Shown: piece after piece, positions 57,545 through 64,000 of the stretch
Numbering within the stretch: position 1 is the first letter of the stretch
Layout: every line of letters begins with the position of its first letter
Origin: Rhodobacteraceae bacterium HLUCCA12
GTDB lineage: Bacteria > Pseudomonadota > Alphaproteobacteria > Rhodobacterales > Rhodobacteraceae
Reading direction: 5' to 3'
DNA: 64,000 nucleotides
NCBI GenBank assembly: GCA_001314715.1
Contig: LJSV01000013.1
Span: 43,509 to 107,508, forward strand
Notes under the pieces: model-generated
What the model was told of the DNA's origin: nothing
What the model saw: the letters and a program-made list of their open reading frames with translations, nothing else
Database searches by the model: none
Position numbers and translations under genes: made by a program

Positions 57545-58564
57545 TCAGCGGACCGGAGGCGCGTAGATCAGACCGCCCTGGGTCCACTGCGCGTTCAGCC
57601 CGCGCGCAAGCCCGATCGGGGTCTGTTCGCCGATGTTGTTGGCGAAGATCTCGCCATAGTTACCACCGACAGCAAGCGCGCGCTGCGCCCATTCGCTGTC
57701 AAGGCCCAGCATCTCGCCCAGATCGCCCTCGGTGCCCAGCAGGCGATTGATCTCGGGGTTATCGGTGCCTTCGGCCAGTTCGGCCAGGTTGGCCGAGGTC
57801 ACGCCCAGTTCTTCGGCGGCGATAAGCGCATTCAGAACCCAACGGTTCAGGTCGGCCCAGTGATCATCACCCTGACGCACGGCAGGGCCAAGCGGCTCTT
57901 TCGAGATGATCTCGGACAGGATGGCGTGATCGTCCGGGTTCTCGAAGGATGCGCGCGTCGCGGCAAGGCCCGATGCGTCGGTGGTGTAGACGTCGCATGC
58001 CCCCGCCAGATACTGCTGCTGGGCCTCGGCGTTGGTTTCGATCGGCACCGGCTCATAGGACATGTTGTTGACCCGGAAGAAGTCGGCGAGGTTCAGCTCG
58101 GTCGTGGTGCCGGTCTGGATACACACGGTCGCGCCGTCCAGTTCGGTGGCCGAAGTGACGCCAAGCGCACGGTCCACCATGAAGCCCTGACCATCATAGT
58201 AGTTCACGCCGACAAAGGTCAGGCTCAGGTCCACATCGCGCGAAAAGGTCCAGGTCGTGTTGCGCGACAACAGATCGACCTCGCCCGAGGTCAGCGCGGT
58301 AAAGCGGGTCTGCCCGGTGGTCGGCACGAAGTTGACCGCCATGGGGTCATCCAGAACGACGGCCGCCACCGCGCGGCAGAACGCCACGTCAAAGCCCTGC
58401 CAGACGCCATTGGCATCGGGGGCGGAAAAACCGTTCACGCCGGTTGACACACCGCAGTTCAATTCGCCGCGGTCGCGGACCTCTTCCAGCGTATCTTGGG
58501 CCACGGCCGTACCGGCGGTGAGCGCAGCAGCTGCCAAAGTGCCGAGAAATATGGATTTCTTCAT
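57545..58564 (-). CDS. aapJ: Periplasmic amino-acid-binding protein, AapJ/BztA type
   Basis: A 339-residue protein with a signal peptide (MKKSIFLGTLAAAALTAGTAVAQ, cut after AVA at about residue 22; here quoted in full only to its cleavage region) and the family start VRDRGELNCGVSTGVNGFS. Other marks are QGFDVAFCRAVAA and VCIQTGTTTELNLADFF. It captures acidic and amide amino acids. It heads the aapJQMP operon; a palindrome lies about 130 bases upstream. Confidence 0.93.
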   Translation of the reverse strand: MKKSIFLGTLAAAALTAGTAVAQDTLEEVRDRGELNCGVSTGVNGFSAPDANGVWQGFDVAFCRAVAAVVLDDPMAVNFVPTTGQTRFTALTSGEVDLLSRNTTWTFSRDVDLSLTFVGVNYYDGQGFMVDRALGVTSATELDGATVCIQTGTTTELNLADFFRVNNMSYEPVPIETNAEAQQQYLAGACDVYTTDASGLAATRASFENPDDHAILSEIISKEPLGPAVRQGDDHWADLNRWVLNALIAAEELGVTSANLAELAEGTDNPEINRLLGTEGDLGEMLGLDSEWAQRALAVGGNYGEIFANNIGEQTPIGLARGLNAQWTQGGLIYAPPVR

Positions 58565-58691
58565 CTGTCCCTCTTCCTGTTAGCGCCGCCGTTCCCAGCG
58601 GTCTTTTCGAGCCCGATGGGCCCATCATTGCCGGTCAGCGAACCGGCACGACATTCCATTGGCGGAGTATCGCTGCCTGTAAATGGCCGCA

Positions 58692-58711
58692 TAGGCAAAT
58701 TTGTGCCTATT
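58692..58711. promoter_or_regulatory. Palindrome upstream of aapJ
   Basis: ATAGGCA and TGCCTAT (58692-58698 and 58705-58711) with a 6-base AT spacer, in a 263-base gap before aapJ. It may be the operator of the transporter operon. No known binding protein matches with certainty. Confidence 0.4.
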
Positions 58712-58827
58712 CTCACCAGCCGTCAAGCCCCGCATTCCGTCTGCCTATGGCACCGGCGCATCAAGCGGACATCGCGGTTCTTTCGGCTTGTTGACCTGCG
58801 CATCGGCGCAAGTATCTTTCGCGCCCG

Positions 58828-59535
58828 TCAGCGCAATGCGGCAAGAAACGCCGCAGCATCCAGAAAGCTCTTGCGGCGCAGCAAGGCCAGGGCGCGGGCC
58901 TCATCATCCTCGCCCCATTGTTCCGTCTGCCAGTCCTCGTCAATTCGCGAGGTTTGCCACAAGCGTTCGGGCACATCCTGTCCGTCGATCACCGCCAGGC
59001 CGATCACCAGCGAGCCCGTCATCGCCACCAGATCGTGAAACGCCGTCAGCTCGAATGCGGAAAGGCGCGCGACCCGCTGCGCCAGAGCCGCAACGGTTTC
59101 CGGCGGCTGGGGGTGGGGCATCACGCCGGTCACGACAACAAAGCGCAGCCCGTAACGTGCCGCCGCCCAATCCAGTAGCGGATCCCAAGCGGCATCCTGG
59201 CGCGCGCGCAGCGCTTGCGGGGCGTCGGCGCGGTAGCACAGCAGATCGGTCTCGCCATAGGCGGCCACCAGATCGGCCACGGCATCGAACTCAGCGCTCA
59301 CCTTGTCGATGGCACTGTTCGCGGTGCGTGTAGCCGGCATGGTATCGGGCTGGATCTTGTCATCCTGCGCGTGCCATTCTGCGGCGATCTTCTCGGCCAG
59401 CGCGCGTGTCGGAACGATCAACGGCGCCTTTGCCGGTGTCTTGACCGGCCGTCCGTCCAGTTGCACGGCGAAACCGTTCCCCTCTGGCCGTACCGACGCC
59501 TCGGTCCAGAACCGTTTTTTCGCCCAGGCACTCAT
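58828..59535 (-). CDS. ATP12-family F1-ATPase assembly chaperone
   Basis: A 235-residue protein with the ATP12 pattern: KKRFWTEASVRP, VQLDGRPVKTPAKAPL near residues 25-40, IAAEWHAQDDKIQPDTMPATR and the C-terminal WGEDDEARALALLRRKSFLD. It assists assembly of F1 alpha subunits, a family shared by mitochondria and alphaproteobacteria. The ATG at 59535 overlaps the stop of the HAD gene. Confidence 0.92.
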   Translation of the reverse strand: MSAWAKKRFWTEASVRPEGNGFAVQLDGRPVKTPAKAPLIVPTRALAEKIAAEWHAQDDKIQPDTMPATRTANSAIDKVSAEFDAVADLVAAYGETDLLCYRADAPQALRARQDAAWDPLLDWAAARYGLRFVVVTGVMPHPQPPETVAALAQRVARLSAFELTAFHDLVAMTGSLVIGLAVIDGQDVPERLWQTSRIDEDWQTEQWGEDDEARALALLRRKSFLDAAAFLAALR

Positions 59536-60188
59536 GCCCGCCCCCATAGATCGTCCAGCGCCGGGATCAAGGCGGCATAGCTGTCGATGACCAGATCCGC
59601 GCCGGCCTCCACCAGATCGCTTGCCGCGTGATACCCCCAGCTGACGCCCAGCGTGCGAAACCCTGCCGCGCGCCCCATTTCCATGTCATAGCTGGTATCG
59701 CCGATCATCACGCCGGTTTCGGCGCCGGTCTCGCGCAGGCAGGCATGCAGCATCGACGGATGCGGCTTGGACGGATGATCGTCTGCCACCTGCGTCGTGC
59801 AAAAGTATCCGGCCAACCCATGCGAAGCCATGACATGGCGCAGGCCGCGGCGCGATTTGCCGGTGGCGACGCCCATCTGGACGGGCTCGCGCGCCGCCAG
59901 CGCCTCAAGCGCGGCCATCGCACCGGGATAGAGCGGCGATGTTTCGTGCGAGCGCAGCGCGGCAAAACCGCTCTTGTATCCGTCGACCAGCCGGTCGATC
60001 ACGGTGCTGTCGCCGCCCGGCACCAGCTGCGCGAAGGCTTGCGGCAGCGACAGCCCGACAATTCGCAAGATCGAATCGCGCGGGGGCGTGGGCAGGTCCA
60101 TTGCCAGAAACGCGCGCTCCATCGCCCCCATGATATGGCCCTGACTGTCGACCAGGGTGCCATCGACATCGAAAACGGCAAGGCGCAT
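59532..60188 (-). CDS. HAD-family phosphatase, phosphoglycolate phosphatase-like
   Basis: A 218-residue HAD hydrolase with motif I DVDGTLVDS (residues 6-14, nucleophile Asp6), motif II-like VATGKSRRG (Thr/Ser), the Lys in KPHPSML and motif IV GDTSYDMEMG. The cap lies at about 20-80. Substrate is unknown; phosphoglycolate is only one option. It lies between the rluC-like gene and the ATP12 gene, with a 2-base gap and a 4-base overlap. Confidence 0.87.
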   Translation of the reverse strand: MRLAVFDVDGTLVDSQGHIMGAMERAFLAMDLPTPPRDSILRIVGLSLPQAFAQLVPGGDSTVIDRLVDGYKSGFAALRSHETSPLYPGAMAALEALAAREPVQMGVATGKSRRGLRHVMASHGLAGYFCTTQVADDHPSKPHPSMLHACLRETGAETGVMIGDTSYDMEMGRAAGFRTLGVSWGYHAASDLVEAGADLVIDSYAALIPALDDLWGRA

Positions 60189-60190
60189 GG

Positions 60191-61228
60191 TCAGTCCTCG
60201 TCGGCGAACGGGTCAGCGGGCACGTCGTTTTCGTGCCATCCCAGCATCGACCAGCTTCGTGCCATATGATCGGGCAATGGCGCGGTCAGGGTTATCTCAC
60301 GATCGGTGATCGGGTGGCGAAACCGCAGTGAGCGGGCATGCAGATGCAGCTTTCGGCTGATCTCGCCGCCCAGTTGCGCGCCCCAGCCGTCGCCCGGATT
60401 CTCTTGCCCTGATCCGCCATACTTGCCGTCCCCGACGATGGGATGACCGATCTCGGCCATATGGGCGCGCAACTGATGTGTGCGCCCGGTCACGGGGACC
60501 AGCGCCACCCAGGCGGCGCGGCTGCCCAGCCGCTCAAGCACCGCGTAATCGGTTGTCGCGCGCTTCGCTCCATCGGTCCGGTCGACATCGGCGGGCAGAA
60601 TGCAGCGCATCCGCTCGCTGTCGCGGCCGCCGGCCTTGACCAGACCATAGCGGATCGTGCCCATGACCGGGCTGGGCACGCCGGCGACGATTGCCCAGTA
60701 GATCTTGCGCGTCGTGCGGGCGCGAAAGGCCTCGCCCAGTCGGCGCGCAACGCGCGGCGTGCGTGCCAGCAGCAACACGCCCGAGGTATCCTTGTCGAGG
60801 CGATGCACCAGAACCGGGCGGTCCTTGTAGCCGAATTTCAACGCCTCGGTCAGTGCATCCACATGCCGGTTTCCCTGCCCCGATCCGCCCTGACTGGGCA
60901 GGCCCGGCGGCTTGTTCAGCGCGATGAGGTGCTCATCCTTGAACAGAACGGCCCCCTGGATCATGGCCACGTCGGCATCCGCGATGCCGCGGGTATCGGC
61001 CGTTGGCCTGGGCGCGGGCGCGTCCGGCAAGGGCGGGATGCGAACGCTCTGCCCCGCCTCGATCCGGGCAGAGGCCTTGACGCGCGCACCGTCCAGCCGG
61101 ATCTCGCCCTTGCGGCAGGCCTTTTCGACCATGGCCTGACTCATTTGCGGGAACCGGCGCTTGATCCAACGGTCCAGCCGCTGGTCGCCGTCGTCCGCGC
61201 CGATGGTCACTGTCTGAACCCGGCTCAT
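60191..61228 (-). CDS. rluC: Large-subunit rRNA pseudouridine synthase, RluC family
   Basis: A 345-residue enzyme: an N-terminal S4 domain (LDRWIKRRFPQMSQAMVEKA) and a catalytic domain with HRLDKDTSGVLLLA (catalytic Asp near 164), RTTRKIYWAIV and GRTHQLRAHMAEIGHPI. RluC makes pseudouridine in 23S rRNA. The ATG at 61228 overlaps the crcB stop; a longer upstream frame is antisense-like and rejected. Confidence 0.92.
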   Translation of the reverse strand: MSRVQTVTIGADDGDQRLDRWIKRRFPQMSQAMVEKACRKGEIRLDGARVKASARIEAGQSVRIPPLPDAPAPRPTADTRGIADADVAMIQGAVLFKDEHLIALNKPPGLPSQGGSGQGNRHVDALTEALKFGYKDRPVLVHRLDKDTSGVLLLARTPRVARRLGEAFRARTTRKIYWAIVAGVPSPVMGTIRYGLVKAGGRDSERMRCILPADVDRTDGAKRATTDYAVLERLGSRAAWVALVPVTGRTHQLRAHMAEIGHPIVGDGKYGGSGQENPGDGWGAQLGGEISRKLHLHARSLRFRHPITDREITLTAPLPDHMARSWSMLGWHENDVPADPFADED

Positions 61229-61596
61229 GCGATCACCCGCCCCGCAGCCAGCCCGGCCACAAGCGCCACGAGACCCAACCCGACGGAACCCGCCACATAC
61301 GCCATCGCCAAAGCGGAATGCCCGGCTTCCCATAGGCGAAAGGTCTCAAGCGAGAAGGCCGAAAACGTGGTAAAGCCACCCAGAAAGCCCGCCACCAGCA
61401 GCGGATAGGCCCAGGCGCGGCCATCGGCCAGCACGACAACGGCCACACCGATGAGGAACGAACCTAGGACGTTGACCGCCACCGTGCCCAGCGGCGCCGC
61501 CGGGCCAAAAATCCGCGCTGCCGTCAGCACGACCAGATAGCGCATCGCCGATCCGGCCGCACCACCCAGCGCCACAAGGGTAAGGTTCATCAGCAT
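61225..61596 (-). CDS. crcB: Fluoride ion channel CrcB/Fluc
   Basis: A 123-residue protein with four helices and the Fluc signatures GGAAGSAMRYLV, TVAVNVLGSFLIG and GGFTTFSAFSLE. Fluc forms a dual-topology dimer that exports fluoride. No fluoride riboswitch is evident upstream. It overlaps rluC by four bases, an arrangement frequent in Rhodobacterales. Confidence 0.95.
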   Translation of the reverse strand: MLMNLTLVALGGAAGSAMRYLVVLTAARIFGPAAPLGTVAVNVLGSFLIGVAVVVLADGRAWAYPLLVAGFLGGFTTFSAFSLETFRLWEAGHSALAMAYVAGSVGLGLVALVAGLAAGRVIA

Positions 61597-61627
61597 CGCC
61601 GCTCTCTGTGCCGTTCCGCGCCGCTTG

Positions 61628-62938
61628 TCAACCGCCCTGCCGCTTCGCGCGCAGCCTTGCGAAATAGGCCAACCGCTTGCCCAGCTCGCGTTCGAAACCG
61701 CGTTCGGGCGGGGCGTAAAGGACGGGGCGCTTCACGCCCTCGGGGAAATAGTTCTGCCCGGAAAATCCATTCTCAGCGTCATGGTCATAGGCGTATCCCG
61801 CGCCATAGCCCTGGTCCTTCATCAGTGCCGTCGGCGCGTTCAGGATATGGGCGGGCGGCGAGGTCGATCCGGTCTTGCGCGCCAGGGCCTGCGCCCCCTT
61901 GAACGCGGCATAAACCGCGTTCGACTTGGGGGCGAGGGCCAGATAAACGACCGCCTGCGCCAGGGCGAGTTCGCCCTCGGGGCTGCCCAGCCGCTCATAT
62001 ATCTGCCAGGCTTCCAGGCAGATCCCCTGCGCCTGAGGGTCGGCAAGACCGATGTCCTCGTTGGCCATGCGGGTAATGCGCCGTGCCAGAAAGCGCGGAT
62101 CCTCGCCCCCTTCCAGCATGCGCGCCAGCCAGTATAGCGCGGCATCGGGGTCCGAGCCGCGCACCGACTTGTGCAGCGCCGAAATCAGGTTGTAATGCTC
62201 GTCGCCGGTCTTGTCGTATTTTGCGGCGCGCCGCATCAGACGCTTGGTCAGGGCTTCGGTATCAAGCGCGGCATCCAGGTTCCAGGCCATGACCTGCTCG
62301 ATCAGGTTCAGAAGTGCCCGGCCATCGCCGTCGGCCATCTCCAGCAGCGCCTCGCGCGCTTCGCCGGTCAGGGGCAAGGCGCGCCCGGACGCCTGCTCGG
62401 CCCGTTGTGCCAGCCGTTCAAGATGCGCCAGCGACAGCCGTTCCAGCACGATGACCTGCGCGCGGCTCAACAGCGCGGCGTTCAGCTCGAACGAGGGGTT
62501 CTCAGTCGTCGCACCGACCAGAAGGATGGTGCCGTCTTCCATATGCGGCAGGAAACCGTCTTGCTGCGCCTTGTTGAAACGATGGATTTCATCGACGAAC
62601 AGCAAGGTGCCCTGCCCGTTCTCGCGGCGTATCCGCGCCGCTTCGAACACCTTTCGCAGATCAGGAACACCGGTGAAGATCGCGCTGATCTGAACGAAAT
62701 GCAGATCGGTGGCGTCGGCCAGCAGGCGGGCAATGGTGGTCTTTCCCACGCCCGGCGGGCCCCACAAGATCAACGACGACATTGTGCCTGCCGCAAGCAT
62801 GGCGCCCAGCGGGCCGTCCGGCCCCAGCACCTTGTCCTGTCCGATCACATCGGCCAGCGTGGCCGGTCGCAGCCGATCGGCAAGCGGGCGCGGCGCCTGT
62901 GCGGCGCGCGAGGGGCTGTTGTCAAAAAGATCGGCCAT
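61628..62938 (-). CDS. rarA: Replication-associated AAA+ ATPase RarA/MgsA
   Basis: A 436-residue AAA+ protein: Walker A GPPGVGKTT (about 61-69), Walker B LLFVDEIHRFNKAQQD, sensor VGATTENPSFELN, and a C-terminal tetramerisation region (HYNLISALHKSVRGSDPDA, YFPEGV). RarA acts at stalled replication forks. It is separated by 31 bases from crcB and 42 bases from the protease pseudogene on the same strand. Confidence 0.95.
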   Translation of the reverse strand: MADLFDNSPSRAAQAPRPLADRLRPATLADVIGQDKVLGPDGPLGAMLAAGTMSSLILWGPPGVGKTTIARLLADATDLHFVQISAIFTGVPDLRKVFEAARIRRENGQGTLLFVDEIHRFNKAQQDGFLPHMEDGTILLVGATTENPSFELNAALLSRAQVIVLERLSLAHLERLAQRAEQASGRALPLTGEAREALLEMADGDGRALLNLIEQVMAWNLDAALDTEALTKRLMRRAAKYDKTGDEHYNLISALHKSVRGSDPDAALYWLARMLEGGEDPRFLARRITRMANEDIGLADPQAQGICLEAWQIYERLGSPEGELALAQAVVYLALAPKSNAVYAAFKGAQALARKTGSTSPPAHILNAPTALMKDQGYGAGYAYDHDAENGFSGQNYFPEGVKRPVLYAPPERGFERELGKRLAYFARLRAKRQGG

Positions 62939-62980
62939 GCGCCCGTCCTGTTGCTGATGGCTGCGCCAAGACCGCGGCCC

Positions 62981-63910
62981 TTACAATCGAAAGCGGATCC
63001 AGCTGCGCCGCCCGTTGCGCAGGATCTGGATCTCCCAGTTGCGCCCGCCCGTGCGCAGAATGCGCTCCAGGTCGTCGGTGTCGCGCACCGCAACACGGTT
63101 GACCGCCAGAATGACATCGCCGGGCCGTAACCCCGCGCGCGCGGCGATGCCGGCAACATCGGCGACCACCACGCCACTGGAGCCGGGCGCCAGATTATAC
63201 TCGGCAATCACGGCGGGATTGACGGTCTCGGCCACCAGCCCGCGAAGGGCCGGGGCGCTGACCTCAAGCCGGTTTCGCGGCGGCGTTTCGGGCGGCGCGA
63301 TCAGCTCGATCTCGACCTCCTCGGGCTCATCACCACGCATATACCTTAGCGTGGCGGTTGCGCCAATGCCACGCGCCGACAGGCGAAAGCTGAATTCGAC
63401 CGGCGAATTGACCGGCTCGCCATCGACACTCAGGATCACATCGCCCGATTGCAAACCCGCTTCGGCAAGCGGCGACAGCTCGTGCAATTCCGTCAGGACG
63501 ACGCCTTGCGGCAGCATCATGCCAAAGGCTTCGGCCAGATCGGAATCGACGGCCTGCGCCGATGCGCCCGTCCAGGGCCGCACGAACCGCTTGTTGCCGT
63601 CGCTGGCTTGCGCAACGACCTGACCCACCAGATTGGCGGGAATGGCAAAGCCGATCCCGTTCGACCCGCCGCTGCGGGTCAGGATCGCGGTGTTGATGCC
63701 GACCAGCCGGCCGGCCATGTCCACCAGCGCCCCGCCCGAATTCCCCGGATTGATGGCCGCGTCCGTCTGGATGAAATACCCGCGCCCCGATCCGACCGCG
63801 ATGCCTGAGCGCGCCAGCGCCGAAACGATTCCGCTGGACACGGTCTGCCCGACGCCAAACGGGTTTCCGATGGCCAGAACCAGATCGCCCACCTGCACCT
63901 CGTCCGGTAA
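62981..63910 (-). pseudogene. degQ: Deg-family (HtrA/DegQ) serine protease, 5' part missing
   Basis: The 3' 310 codons of a trypsin-like periplasmic protease. Seen are LVLAIGNPFGVGQTVSSG, the nucleophile loop INPGNSGGALVD and two PDZ domains (GVVLTELHELSPLAEAGLQSG; VVADVAGIAARAGLRPGD). The signal peptide, catalytic His and Asp are absent: homology ends at about 63910, where the sequence becomes that of an insertion sequence and an in-frame TAG follows. The remaining protein cannot be exported or active. Whether the 5' half lies beyond the insertion cannot be seen. Confidence 0.85.
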
Positions 63911-64000
63911 TCCCCCCTACAAGTAAGGGGCTGTATAAGTAGAATTTTCTCGGCAGAATGAACGAGGAGAATTCGAATGAAGACAAGCAGATACACGGAG
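63911..64000 (+). mobile_element. Left end of an IS3-like insertion sequence
   Basis: A sharp change from GC-rich protease sequence to AT-rich sequence occurs near 63910. About 65 bases later an OrfA-like gene starts after a GAGGAGA site. The inverted CCCCTAC/GTAAGGGG at 63913-63930 may include the terminal repeat; its exact border is not clear because the other end is outside the window. Confidence 0.7.
63977..64000 (+). CDS. IS3-family transposase OrfA (first 8 codons)
   Basis: Codes MKTSRYTE, the usual beginning of IS3-type OrfA proteins (DNA-binding helix-turn-helix subunit), and continues beyond the window. The ribosome site GAGGAGA precedes it by seven bases. With so few residues the family rests on this motif and on the insertion context. 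Confidence 0.65.

Overview
The window comes from a GC-rich alphaproteobacterium, most likely a Rhodobacterales member with a salt-adapted lifestyle. The evidence is a complete ectoine/5-hydroxyectoine operon with its dedicated aspartate kinase, an Aap/Bzt-type amino-acid transporter, an ATP12-type F1-ATPase assembly chaperone, TRAP transporter genes and the rpmH-rnpA-yidD-ttcA-yidC-MOSC-engB-argB order. Genus-level assignment is inference.

Region 1 (1-15.4 kb, chromosome). A TRAP transporter (small permease cut by the window edge, plus its binding protein behind a perfect palindromic operator) is followed by one long minus-strand operon. That operon starts with a cobalamin riboswitch and runs through a TonB-dependent receptor, BtuF, BtuC, BtuD, CbiZ, ExbB, two ExbD proteins and TonB, so it is a self-contained, B12-repressed corrinoid uptake and salvage unit. 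Then come ectA-ectB-ectC-ectD-ask, ending at a strong terminator, with a divergent MarR-type regulator.

Region 2 (15.49-41.22 kb, genomic island). An integrated mobilizable element lies between an 11-bp direct repeat. The right copy is the 3' end of a tRNA-Arg(ACG) gene. The island carries a MobC-like protein and a relaxase, an ArdC-type antirestriction protein, a defence-like cassette (helicase-nuclease; RHH regulator, methylase-endonuclease fusion, membrane HerA ATPase), two coupling ATPases without membrane anchors, several small membrane proteins in tightly overlapping operons, and a large serine recombinase at the right end. No mating-pair-formation genes are present, so it is probably mobilized by another system. 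The attachment site lies inside the recombinase gene: joining the two island ends restores a 54-codon tail now stranded at the left end, and the stop codon of that tail overlaps the start codon of the mobC-like gene. Two structured non-coding stretches flank the defence cassette; one holds a diverged tandem pair of three-hairpin modules.

Region 3 (41.2-64 kb, chromosome). tRNA-Arg; a sensor kinase, flavin oxidoreductase and VTT-membrane protein operon; rpmH-rnpA-yidD, ttcA, an EAL phosphodiesterase, yidC, a MOSC protein, engB, argB, an iron-sulfur protein and a SixA-like phosphatase; convergent to these, the four-gene amino-acid ABC transporter; then ATP12, a HAD phosphatase, an RluC-type pseudouridine synthase, a CrcB fluoride channel, RarA, and a Deg-family protease gene whose 5' part is replaced by the start of an IS3-like insertion sequence at the right edge.
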